A stretch of DNA of 50,452 nucleotides. Origin: Chloroflexota bacterium. Its GTDB lineage: Bacteria > Chloroflexota > Anaerolineae > UBA4142. Numbering within the stretch: position 1 is the first letter of the stretch; each line of letters begins with the position of its first letter. Under the pieces are notes generated by a model. The model searched no databases, was not told where the DNA came from, and saw only the letters and a list, made by a program, of their open reading frames with translations. This document shows, in pieces, positions 42,867 to 50,449 of the stretch. The position numbers were made by a program, and so were the translations under genes. The stretch covers positions 1-50,452 of the forward strand of contig JACQYF010000151.1 in NCBI GenBank assembly GCA_016208315.1, given 5' to 3'.

Positions 42867-43721
42867 ATGAGGATCAAACTGCAAATATGGCTTTTGGCGC
42901 TCGCGACGGTGCTTCTCGTGGCGGGCTGCGGCGGCGAGGCGCCGGGCGGAATTTCCAAGGCGGTGATGGCGTCCGAGGTCAAGGGCGCGGCCCTCGAACC
43001 CGGCGGGCTGTCTGACAATTATCCGCCCGATCAAGGCGACATTCACGCTGTCGTGACGCTTGCCAATGCGCCCAAAGACTCGCTGGTCAAGGTCGTGTGG
43101 ACCGCCGTGGACGTGGGCAGCGCCGCGCCGCCGGACAGCAAGTTGGAGGAAAGCGAGGTCAAGGCCGAAGGGTCGCGCAATCTCGACTTTGTGTTCAAGC
43201 GCGCGGGCAACAAGTGGGCGTCGGGCCTCTACAAAGTCGAGATCTTTTTCAACGGGACGCGCGATCGCACGCTCAACTTTGTCGTGACAGGGACGCCGCT
43301 GCGCGGCACGGTCGCCGCGAGCGGTTGCCCACCCGCGACCACGCAGGCGCAAAAGCAGTCGGGCTGGATCGCTCAAGTGATCATGGCAGAGGGCGCCAAG
43401 GGCGAAGAGAAAGAGCCGGTGAATCGCACGGGCGAATTTCTCGCGAATGAAATCGTTCACGCCGTCGTCGGGATCAAGGACGCGCCGGCGAACACCAAGT
43501 TCCGCGCCGTGTTCTTTGCGGTAGATGCCGGCGGCTCGACGATCTGCAATCTGAAACTGGGCGAATCGGAATTGGCGGCGGGCGGCTCGCGCAATCTGGA
43601 TTTTGAGCTAAAGCCGGCCAACCCGTGGGCGCTCGGCAAATACCGCGTGGACCTGTACGTGAACAACACGCTCGACCACACGACCAATTACGTCGTCGTC
43701 ACCCAAAAGAGCGTACATTAG
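42867..43721 (+). CDS. Lipoprotein with two homologous beta domains
   Basis: 284 residues, lipobox LVAGC. It consists of an internal duplication: domain 1 (about 55-145) with DIHAVVTLANAPKDSLVKVV, GSRNLDFVFK and SGLYKVEIFFNGT, and domain 2 (about 185-275) with IVHAVVGIKDAPANTKFRAV, GSRNLDFELK and LGKYRVDLYVNNT. Each looks like an Ig-like beta sandwich. A Cys is present in domain 2 and in the linker. Likely a binding or structural envelope protein. Terminator follows. Confidence 0.78.
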   Translation: MRIKLQIWLLALATVLLVAGCGGEAPGGISKAVMASEVKGAALEPGGLSDNYPPDQGDIHAVVTLANAPKDSLVKVVWTAVDVGSAAPPDSKLEESEVKAEGSRNLDFVFKRAGNKWASGLYKVEIFFNGTRDRTLNFVVTGTPLRGTVAASGCPPATTQAQKQSGWIAQVIMAEGAKGEEKEPVNRTGEFLANEIVHAVVGIKDAPANTKFRAVFFAVDAGGSTICNLKLGESELAAGGSRNLDFELKPANPWALGKYRVDLYVNNTLDHTTNYVVVTQKSVH

Positions 43722-43734
43722 AACGGCGCTTGAC

Positions 43735-43770
43735 ACAAACCCCCTCGGCCTCGAGGGGGTTTGTATTTTG
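43735..43770 (+). terminator. Rho-independent terminator after the lipoprotein gene
   Basis: A perfect 13-bp stem (ACAAACCCCCTCG at 43735-43747 with its complement at 43752-43764), loop GCCT, then ATTTTG. Clear end of the surface-protein region. Confidence 0.9.
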
Positions 43771-43786
43771 CGCGCTGGCCGCGCAT

Positions 43787-43815
43787 TTGACAGCGCGCCC
43801 GTGCTGGGCTATAAT
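43787..43815 (+). promoter_or_regulatory. Consensus sigma-70 promoter of the metal-resistance operon
   Basis: TTGACA (43787-43792), exactly 17 bases, TATAAT (43810-43815). A perfect consensus, so tight repression is expected without inducer. Confidence 0.92.
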
Positions 43816-43824
43816 ATAATCAAG

Positions 43825-43838
43825 TAGTTATATGACTA
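43825..43838. promoter_or_regulatory. ArsR-type operator palindrome
   Basis: TAGTTATATGACTA, a 14-base palindrome with two mismatches (12 of 14 symmetric). It lies at and just past the expected transcription start, where a bound ArsR dimer would block RNA polymerase. The wider AT-rich block (43810-43842) is consistent with an ArsR/SmtB site. Confidence 0.7.
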
Positions 43839-43865
43839 TACATCTGATCGAAAGAGGCAACCGCC

Positions 43866-44228
43866 ATGATGGATAACGCGGACCCCATCCAATTGAAAGC
43901 CAAGTTCTTTCGCGGCTTTTCCGATCCCACACGCTTGGCGATTCTCGAAACGCTCCTCGACGGCGAAAAGAACGTCAACCAGATCGTGGAACAGTTGGGT
44001 ATTTCTCAACCCAACGCGTCGGGCCATCTCGCCTGCCTGCGCGAGTGCGGACTGGTGACGAGCGAGGCGCGCGGCAAGTTCATGTACTATCGGCTTTACG
44101 ACGCCAAGATTCGCGACCTGCTCCGCACTGCTGAAACCATCGTCGCGCAGGTCGCGCGCGGCATCTATATGTGTACCCACTACGAACTGCCGCCGGCGAA
44201 ATCTGTGAGCGCGAAGAGTCGGAAATGA
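43866..44228 (+). CDS. ArsR/SmtB-family metal sensor, CmtR-like
   Basis: 120 residues, winged helix with [16 protein letters not shown] and [18 protein letters not shown]. Cys57 and Cys61 in the recognition-helix region (CLREC) and a C-terminal Cys103 match the Cd/Pb-binding cysteines of Mycobacterium tuberculosis CmtR (Cys57, Cys61, Cys102). The CadC alpha-3N cysteines and the SmtB alpha-5 zinc site are absent. It should repress its own promoter until Cd(II), Pb(II) or a similar soft metal is bound. AAAGAGG is eight bases before the first ATG. Its end overlaps the ATPase start by four bases (ATGA). Confidence 0.9.
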   Translation: MMDNADPIQLKAKFFRGFSDPTRLAILETLLDGEKNVNQIVEQLGISQPNASGHLACLRECGLVTSEARGKFMYYRLYDAKIRDLLRTAETIVAQVARGIYMCTHYELPPAKSVSAKSRK

Positions 44229-46318
44229 GCCGCACACTACAACATACGGATTTGAAAATTCGCGGGATGGATTGCGCCGACTGCGCGCTGCACGTCGAAA
44301 AAGCGCTCGCGTCGCTCGCGGGCGTAGAGTCGGCCCAGGTCTTTTTAGCCGCGGAACGCGCGAATATTGTTTACGACGAACGACAGGTAGACCTCGACGC
44401 GTTCCGGGCCGCGGTCGAAAAAGCGGGCTATCAGGTCGAAGGGCACGGAGCGGAGCGCGAGAATCGGCTGCCTGCGATCCTGACCCTCGCGCTGCTCGCC
44501 GTGGTTGCCGCGATTGTTTTCGTCGAATTGGTCGCGGAGCGCATGGGTTGGATGGACCGCGCGATCCAGTTCATTCCCGCGCTCTTCATCCTCGCGGCGA
44601 TTCTCATCGGCGGCCTCCCGGTCTGGCGAAACGTCTTCACCGATCTGCGAAACCGCGTGGTCGGCGCGCACGCGCTGATGACGTTGGGCGTGATCGGCGC
44701 GCTCGCCATCGGGCAGTTCGAATCCGCCGCGCTCATCGTGTTTTTCATGCGCGTCGGCGACATCCTCGAAGAGCTAACCACGCGCCAATCGCGCGCCGCG
44801 ATCCGCGAGCTGGTCCGACTCGCGCCGAAGACCGCGCGCGTGCTGCGCGCGGGCCAAGAGCATGAGGTGGACATTGCGGAGATTCGCGCCGGAGAGATCG
44901 TCGTCGTGCGGCCGGGCGAGCGCATTCCGGTGGACGGCCGGATCATGGCAGGGCGCGCCAGCGTAGACCAGAGCGCGATCACGGGCGAGTCGCTGCCCGC
45001 CGAAAAAAGCGTGGGCGATTCCGTGTTCGCGGCGACGATCAATCAACGCGGGATGCTGCAAGTCGAGACGCAGCGCGTGGGCGCGGACACCACGTTTGGG
45101 CGCGTCGTGCGTCTTGTCGAAGAGGCCGAAGGCGCGCGCGCCCCGGTCCAGCGCATCGCGGACAAATTCTCCGCCTACTTTATTCCCGTGGTCTTGGCAA
45201 TCGGCGCGTTGACCTTTGTGTTTAGCGGCAATATCAGCGCGACCGTGGCCGTGCTCGTCGTCTCGTGCGCGTGCGGCATCGCGCTGGCAACGCCGATTGC
45301 CGTCGTCGCGAGTGTCGGCAGCGCGGCGCGGCGCGGGATTTTGATCAAGGGCGGGTTGTATCTCGAAGCGTTGGCGCAAGTGGATACGCTGCTCGTAGAC
45401 AAGACCGGCACGCTCACGTTGGGCAAGCCGCAGGTGACCGACGTGATCGCGTTGAACGGCAAAACGAAGCAGGAGGTCTTGCAAGTGGCCGCCGCGGTCG
45501 AGCGCTATTCCGAACACCCGCTCGCGTCCGCGATACTGTCCGCGGCTCAAGAGCAGCGCCTCCAAGTTGCCGAGCCGGAGCAGTTTACGGCCATTGCCGG
45601 CCAGGGCCTGGTCGCGCGTGTGCAGGGGACCGATTACGCGTTGGGTAATTTGCGAATGCTCGAGGAGCGCGGGCTGGGCAATGGGGAGATGGCCGGGCAG
45701 GTTGCGGAACTCGAAGCCGCCGGCAAGACGACGCTCTTGCTGGCCGACGCGCGCCAGCCATTGGGAATGATCGCCGTCGCGGACATTGTGCGCCCCGAGG
45801 CGCCGCGCGCGATGCAAGAATTGCGCGCGCTCGGGATCGGTCAGATCATCTTGCTCACTGGAGATAACCAGCGGGTGGCCCAAGCATTGGCCCAGCAGCT
45901 TGGCATCGAGTTCCAAGCCGAACTCTTGCCCGAAGACAAGATCGCACAAGTGAAACGGTTGCAAAAGTTGGGACGCCGGGTCGCGATGATCGGCGATGGC
46001 ATCAACGACGCGCCGGCCCTCGCGCAAGCCGACGTGGGCATTGCGATGGGCCGCGCCGGCGCGGACATTGCCATCGAGGCGGCGGACGTGGCGCTGATGC
46101 GCGACGACTGGTCGCAAGTGCCGCACGCGATCAAGATCGCGCGGCGCGCGTTTCGGACGATCAAGCAAAATCTCGCGCTGTCGCTTGTCTACAACGTCGT
46201 CGGGTGGACGCTCGCCGCGTTCGGCATTCTCAATCCGGTGCTCGCGGCCGCGGCGCAATCGCTGCCCGATCTCTTCATCTTGGGCAATTCCTCGCGCCTT
46301 TTGCGCGCGAAGGATTAA
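44225..46318 (+). CDS. P1B-type heavy-metal ATPase with CAC membrane motif
   Basis: 697 residues. N-terminal metal-binding (HMA) domain with GMDCADC (Cys17/Cys20), six to eight membrane helices, TGES actuator motif ([11 protein letters not shown]), phosphorylation DKTGT with D392, HP motif [10 protein letters not shown] and [10 protein letters not shown] hinge. The membrane metal motif, normally CPC, reads [11 protein letters not shown] (Cys348-Ala-Cys350): the conserved proline is replaced by alanine. The last helix has [16 protein letters not shown] with an acidic residue. Overlaps the CmtR-like regulator by four bases, so Cd, Pb, Zn or Ag export is likely, but the altered motif prevents a firm substrate call. 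A longer frame from 44171 lies in the regulator gene and is rejected. Confidence 0.93.
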   Translation: MSRTLQHTDLKIRGMDCADCALHVEKALASLAGVESAQVFLAAERANIVYDERQVDLDAFRAAVEKAGYQVEGHGAERENRLPAILTLALLAVVAAIVFVELVAERMGWMDRAIQFIPALFILAAILIGGLPVWRNVFTDLRNRVVGAHALMTLGVIGALAIGQFESAALIVFFMRVGDILEELTTRQSRAAIRELVRLAPKTARVLRAGQEHEVDIAEIRAGEIVVVRPGERIPVDGRIMAGRASVDQSAITGESLPAEKSVGDSVFAATINQRGMLQVETQRVGADTTFGRVVRLVEEAEGARAPVQRIADKFSAYFIPVVLAIGALTFVFSGNISATVAVLVVSCACGIALATPIAVVASVGSAARRGILIKGGLYLEALAQVDTLLVDKTGTLTLGKPQVTDVIALNGKTKQEVLQVAAAVERYSEHPLASAILSAAQEQRLQVAEPEQFTAIAGQGLVARVQGTDYALGNLRMLEERGLGNGEMAGQVAELEAAGKTTLLLADARQPLGMIAVADIVRPEAPRAMQELRALGIGQIILLTGDNQRVAQALAQQLGIEFQAELLPEDKIAQVKRLQKLGRRVAMIGDGINDAPALAQADVGIAMGRAGADIAIEAADVALMRDDWSQVPHAIKIARRAFRTIKQNLALSLVYNVVGWTLAAFGILNPVLAAAAQSLPDLFILGNSSRLLRAKD

Positions 46319-46339
46319 GTCGGACGCGCGGGCTGGCCC

Positions 46340-46564
46340 CTATTTTCGCGCCCGCCCGCGGCTGAGCCGCGGATCAGCGTCAACCATATTGGCTATGAAT
46401 TCCAGCATCTTGGGTAATGAAGTAAAGTAGTAGCTTTCGCCTTGCAAGGCATCTTGAACTCGACCGCGCCATACGCCTGGCGCCTCCAAGGGGTCGTCAC
46501 TCTCTTCCTGCCAAAGTTTCAAGATAAATACGTGAACATTGTCGTTCCGGTCCAGTTTCGCCAT
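46340..46564 (-). CDS. Small conserved-looking hypothetical protein
   Basis: 74 residues. Pattern HVFILKLWQEE, VWRGRVQDALQGESYYF, then LPKMLEFIANMV. The middle strand-turn-strand followed by a helix resembles small proteins I recall from Anaerolineae genomes that share W-RGR-x-x-x-x-x-SGE-x-x-YF. No signal peptide. A weak GGGAAG sits about 10 bases before the ATG. Its 3' end lies in GC-rich palindromic sequence (46357-46373 is CCGCGGCT and its mirror) shared with the end of the ATPase gene, probably a two-way termination region. The 117-base gap to the TPP gene holds a small hairpin (46625-46651). Confidence 0.65.
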   Translation of the reverse strand: MAKLDRNDNVHVFILKLWQEESDDPLEAPGVWRGRVQDALQGESYYFTSLPKMLEFIANMVDADPRLSRGRARK

Positions 46565-46681
46565 CGCTCATCTTCCCAGGTTCGAAATCGCCTGGTCAAT
46601 ATAGCAGAACCGGGAAGTGATGTGGTTAACGCCGGTTTATGTGGGCGTTAAGGACGCGTTAACATCCCCGCGGCAAATTGG

Positions 46682-48394
46682 CTAGAGGGTACGAACGTAG
46701 CGGAACTGCTTGTAGCCGGGCGGGTCGGCGTTGAGGGCTTTGTCCACGGTCACATGGAGTACGGCCGGTTTGCCGCTCGCCACCGCGCGTTCGAGCGCGG
46801 GAACCAGTTGCTCGATATCGTCCACCCTTTCCCCGTAACAACCCATCCCCTGCGCGATCAGGTCGTAGCGCGTTTGCGCCGATAGATCAATGCCCAAATG
46901 TTGTTCGGCGGGATACCCCTGAAAAGTGTACGCGCTGCGCTCCATGCCCCAACCATCGTCCACCGCGACGACGACCACCACGGGCGCGTTCTCGCGCAGG
47001 GCCGTTTCCAGCTCCATGACGTTAAAGCCGACCGCGCCATCGCCGGTGATGCAATAGACAGCGCGATCCGGCGCGGCGAGTTTTGCGCCAACCGCGAACG
47101 GCAAGCCGGTCCCCAGAAAACCCATCTTCACGGAATACAAGAAGCTGTTTGGTTCGTAAATCGGGTTGTAGGCCACGCCCCATAACGTCGTGTTCCCGCC
47201 GTCCAAAACCGTGACCGCATCGCGCGCGAAAAAATCGCGAAGCTGCGCGACCATTTGGCCCGGATTAAGCCCGTACGCCGGTTTCGCGCCGATATACTGA
47301 AAGCCCTGGCTCATCGTCTGCATCGTCAGTTCGCGATACCGGTCGAGGTCGGGCATTTCCGCGCGCGGCCCGGTTTTTGCCTTGACGCGCGCGAGTAGAG
47401 CCGTCAACGCGGCTTTCGCATCCGCGACGATGCCTAAATCCACGGGGCGATTCAAGCCAATCGAGTACGGGTCCACGTCAATCTGAATCGTCTTTTGTTT
47501 CGATGGATCGCCCCACGCGGGCGGCATGCCCCAGCCGTCGTATTCGCCCAACCGCGAGCCGACGACGAGCACCACGTCCGCTTCGGAACGCGCGAGCGCC
47601 GCGGCTTGCAGATCGAACATGAAGAAATAGTGGGCATGGTCCTCGGGCACGGCGCCGCGCGCGCCCATGCTCGTGCTCATCGCCGCGGCGAGGTAATCGC
47701 CCAATTCAACGAACTCGGCCGCGGCGTTCGACCACGGAACTCCCTTGCCGGCGTGCAGAAAAACTCGCTTGGCATTCGCGAGCCATTCGGCGGCTTGCTC
47801 GATCCACACGGGATCGCCCGCGCCCATGTTCGTCACGCGATAACGCGGCGCGGGAAAAATGGCCGCTTTGTCGCCATCAATTTTCACGTTCAGCATTTCG
47901 TCAGGAATCGCGATAAACGCAGGGCCGGGTCGTCCGGTCAGCGCGGCGCGAAACGCAGCGCGCATCAACTCGGGCAAGCGTTCCGGTTGGCGGACGAGCG
48001 CGCTGAATTTCGTGATCGGCCGCGCCATCTCGACGAGGTTGGTCGCTTGCCACGCGCCGCCGCGGTCCGGGTCGGTGGTGACGCGCCGTCGCGTCGCGGC
48101 GATGGCGATGATCGGGTGACCTTCGGCGTACGCGCTGGTGAGGCCGGCCAGCATGTTCGCGCCGCCGGGGCCTGGGCTGCCGATGACGACGCAGGGCGTG
48201 CGGCTGAGGCGCGTGTATCCTTCGGCTAGGTGGACCGCGCCTTCTTCGTGATGACAATTGATGTGCCGGATGCCGCCGCGCGCGGCTTGCGTGACGAACG
48301 GAATGTGCGAACCGTCAATGATGCCGAACATCATCTCGACGCCCTCGGCTTTTAGACACTGCGCCAACAATTCAGCTACGGTAATCTCACTCAT
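46682..48394 (-). CDS. Thiamine-diphosphate-dependent enzyme (acetolactate-synthase/benzoylformate-decarboxylase superfamily)
   Basis: 570 residues, the usual length. The N-terminal PYR domain has the catalytic glutamate in INCHHEEGAVHLAEGY (E50), the central domain is FAD/NAD-like but divergent, and the C-terminal PP domain has DGGNTTLWG, then GDGAVGFNVMELETALRENA. The metal-ligand end of the TPP motif, usually NNGGWG, reads VDDGWGM, so the asparagine is replaced. No FAD-binding RHEP-type cluster was seen, so a decarboxylase, carboligase or sugar-acid enzyme fits as well as acetolactate synthase. I prefer ATG 48394 (AAGGAG seven bases upstream) over the TTG two codons earlier. Confidence 0.87.
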   Translation of the reverse strand: MSEITVAELLAQCLKAEGVEMMFGIIDGSHIPFVTQAARGGIRHINCHHEEGAVHLAEGYTRLSRTPCVVIGSPGPGGANMLAGLTSAYAEGHPIIAIAATRRRVTTDPDRGGAWQATNLVEMARPITKFSALVRQPERLPELMRAAFRAALTGRPGPAFIAIPDEMLNVKIDGDKAAIFPAPRYRVTNMGAGDPVWIEQAAEWLANAKRVFLHAGKGVPWSNAAAEFVELGDYLAAAMSTSMGARGAVPEDHAHYFFMFDLQAAALARSEADVVLVVGSRLGEYDGWGMPPAWGDPSKQKTIQIDVDPYSIGLNRPVDLGIVADAKAALTALLARVKAKTGPRAEMPDLDRYRELTMQTMSQGFQYIGAKPAYGLNPGQMVAQLRDFFARDAVTVLDGGNTTLWGVAYNPIYEPNSFLYSVKMGFLGTGLPFAVGAKLAAPDRAVYCITGDGAVGFNVMELETALRENAPVVVVVAVDDGWGMERSAYTFQGYPAEQHLGIDLSAQTRYDLIAQGMGCYGERVDDIEQLVPALERAVASGKPAVLHVTVDKALNADPPGYKQFRYVRTL

Positions 48395-48421
48395 CTGCAA
48401 GCTCCTTCGATTTTCAAGGAA

Positions 48422-48503
48422 TTTTTCTCCGCGAATCTCCGCGAATCCTCGCGAATAAGGAAAACCAAGATTAGTGAGGATTGGCGAGATTCGCGGAGAA
48501 AAA
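48422..48503. repeat. Long imperfect palindrome of CGCGAATCCT-type units
   Basis: The left arm TTTTTCTCCGCGAATCTC (48422 onward) is complementary to the right arm ending GAGATTCGCGGAGAAAAA (about 48486-48503). Inside, CGCGAATCCTCGCGAAT faces ATTAGTGAGGATTGG. It fills most of the gap between two minus-strand genes and is likely a REP-type element that also forms an RNA hairpin. Confidence 0.75.
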
Positions 48504-48518
48504 GGGTTTCTCCCATCA

Positions 48519-49505
48519 CTACAGCATTCCTTGCTCTCTCAGCCACGCTTCGGTGCGGCGCATGCCTTGGTCCAAATCAACCTTTGGTTCCCAGCCCAAC
48601 AAGCGATGCGCTTTGGCGTTCGATACGGTTGTCTTTTTCGAAAGCATCTCGACCGCGCCGCGCCCCAATTCGGTCGGCTTGCCGAGCAAACGGAAAACCG
48701 CGCGGCCCGTTTCGGCAATCGCGGTAGCGACGGGTGTACTGAAGGTGCGCGGCTGATCGCCTTTGCCCAACATGCGGTAATAGTGACCAAAGAACTGGTT
48801 GCACGTGACCGCGGTCTCTCCGCCAATAACAAAAATCTGTCCGATGCCCGCGTCCTTCTCGGCAGCCAAGACCACGCCCTCGACCAAATCGTCAATGTAA
48901 ATCGCGCGAAAGATGCCTTGGCCGTGCGCGGGCAAAAGGAACAACCCCTTCTTGATCATTTGGACGGGCACGATCGTCCAGGGACGCGAGCCGGGACCGT
49001 AAATGTCCGCGGGTCGAATCACCGTGCAGGGAATCTCGCACGCGGCGTGCGCGGCAAGAACGACGTGCTCGCTCGCGATCTTGGTATCCACGTAGGGATT
49101 GCCGGTCGGCAGAATCGGCGCGGTCTCGTCGGCCTTATCTTCGGCGACAAAGCGCATGGCCGCGAGGGACGAGATGTGGACGAAGCGCTTGGCGCCTGCC
49201 TCTTTGGCCGCGTCGAGCACGCGCCGCGTGCCGAGCACATTCACGCGCCACGCTTCCTCGCGCGCGACGTTGTTGGTGACGATGGCCGCGGTGTGAATCA
49301 CCAAATCGCAGCCGACGATATGCGCTTGCCATTCCTCCGGCCGCGTCACATCGCCCGCGACGACATTCGCCGCCGCATCGGCGCGAACATCCAGCCCGCG
49401 CACCTCCGCGCCCAACGCGCGATAACGCGCCGCGAGCGCGCGCCCCATAAACCCCTGCGCGCCGGTGATGAACACTTGGCGATAACGTGTCTCTTCAAGT
49501 CTCAT
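48519..49505 (-). CDS. NAD(P)-dependent epimerase/dehydratase (extended SDR)
   Basis: 328 residues. Rossmann motif FITGAQGFMG, NAD contact DVRADAAANVVAGDVT, the HISSLAA serine segment and catalytic tyrosine-lysine pair in NPYVDTKIASE (YxxxK), then IRPADIYGPG and YIDDLVEGVVLA. This matches extended SDRs such as sugar-nucleotide epimerases or 3-beta-hydroxysteroid-dehydrogenase-like enzymes; the exact substrate is not clear. The start codon and the first residues (MRLEE) are encoded by a heptamer array, so the N-terminus is repeat-derived. Confidence 0.88.
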   Translation of the reverse strand: MRLEETRYRQVFITGAQGFMGRALAARYRALGAEVRGLDVRADAAANVVAGDVTRPEEWQAHIVGCDLVIHTAAIVTNNVAREEAWRVNVLGTRRVLDAAKEAGAKRFVHISSLAAMRFVAEDKADETAPILPTGNPYVDTKIASEHVVLAAHAACEIPCTVIRPADIYGPGSRPWTIVPVQMIKKGLFLLPAHGQGIFRAIYIDDLVEGVVLAAEKDAGIGQIFVIGGETAVTCNQFFGHYYRMLGKGDQPRTFSTPVATAIAETGRAVFRLLGKPTELGRGAVEMLSKKTTVSNAKAHRLLGWEPKVDLDQGMRRTEAWLREQGML

Positions 49506-49570
49506 GTCTCAAGTCTCAGGTCTCAGGTCTCAGGTCACAAGTCGCAGGTCGCAAGTCTCAGGTCTCATGC
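49494..49570. repeat. Eleven heptamers spanning the end of one gene and the start of the next
   Basis: Units such as CTCATGT, CTCAAGT, CTCAGGT (three in a row), CACAAGT, CGCAGGT. On the minus strand the array encodes the stop codon of the SDR gene and the ATG of the epimerase gene. Confidence 0.85.
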
Positions 49571-50343
49571 ATGATTCTGTATAAGTTCAATTCTTCACGT
49601 GCTGTGCGAATCTGTTTGAAACGTGATATGATGCCTCCACTGAATGACTGGGAGGTCAACAATGTCTTTGCACCCGACTGATCGTAGTCTGATCCCACCC
49701 GATACCGCGGGAGATCGTCCACTGTCAGCGTGACGCCCGTGTACGTGAGCGCGACTTCTTCGCGGCCTGTTGTTAGGTGCTTTTGCATGATCGGCGTATC
49801 CACAAGGTCGGGCGAGACGACTGTGACGGCGACGCCGCGCTTGCGCCACTCGATGGCCGCCGCAATCGCGGCGTTACGCAAGCCACCCTTTGCCGCAGAA
49901 TAGAGCGCGTTGCCAGGCGTGGGCGAGAGACCTGCCAGCGAAGCCACGTTGATGATGTGTCCTGCTCCCTGCTTGACCATTATCTCGCCAACCAGTTTCA
50001 TGCCGATGAGCGGACCTTTGAGATTCACGTCAATCTGAAAATCAATGTTCTCAGTTGGCTGGTCCAGGAAAAATGCGGGACGGCTCCCGCCGGCGATGTT
50101 GAACAAATAGTCAATCCGCCCGAAATGCTCGAGCGTATCGGCGACGACATGTTGCCACTGCGCGACCGAGCGGATGTCTAGACAATGCACGCGCAGGCGC
50201 TCGCTCGGCATGAACGCGGCGCGCAGGCCCGCGTCGTCAATGTCGGCAAGCGCCAGGTTGTAGGCGTCGTCCTTCGCGAGCACGCTGGCCCAGTGCTTGC
50301 CGATGCCGCTTGCCGCGCCGGTGATAATCACAACTTGGGTCAT
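49558..50343 (-). CDS. Short-chain dehydrogenase/reductase (SDR) with atypical C-terminus
   Basis: About 261 residues. NAD-binding VVIITGAASGIGKHWA, DYLFNIAGG (NAG-like), INVASLAG with the catalytic serine, and YSAAK (YxxxK) place it in the classical SDR family. ATG 50343 is preferred because the alternative ATG at 50376 lies inside a palindromic repeat. After about residue 205 (VDDLPRYRV) the sequence no longer looks like an SDR; it ends LYRIMHET in repeat sequence. On the opposite strand this part reads as a strong ribosome site (GGGAGG at 49650) and a short frame beginning at 49662, suggesting that the original C-terminus was replaced by a fragment of another gene's start. Activity is uncertain. 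Confidence 0.8.
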   Translation of the reverse strand: MTQVVIITGAASGIGKHWASVLAKDDAYNLALADIDDAGLRAAFMPSERLRVHCLDIRSVAQWQHVVADTLEHFGRIDYLFNIAGGSRPAFFLDQPTENIDFQIDVNLKGPLIGMKLVGEIMVKQGAGHIINVASLAGLSPTPGNALYSAAKGGLRNAAIAAAIEWRKRGVAVTVVSPDLVDTPIMQKHLTTGREEVALTYTGVTLTVDDLPRYRVGSDYDQSGAKTLLTSQSFSGGIISRFKQIRTAREELNLYRIMHET

Positions 50344-50370
50344 TTGGTTTGAGTAACCGCGTCGTTCAGT

Positions 50371-50449
50371 TGTCATTTCGAGCGGAGCGAGAAATCTTCA
50401 CTTGCTAGATGGAGATTTCTCGTCGCAAACTACGCTCCTCGAAATGACA
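50371..50449. repeat. Inverted-repeat element with TGTCATTTCGAG ends
   Basis: Outer ends TGTCATTTCGAG and CTCGAAATGACA, plus inner arms CGAGAAATCT and AGATTTCTCG. This matches a widespread non-coding palindromic element seen in many environmental genomes (GTCATTTCGAGCG family). It may mark the left side of a longer repeat continuing past the window. Confidence 0.8.

Noticed and set aside
49662..49733. A 23-codon plus-strand frame with a strong ribosome site
   Set aside because: It stops almost at once and is antisense to the SDR; treated only as a possible remnant of a rearranged gene start, not as a gene.
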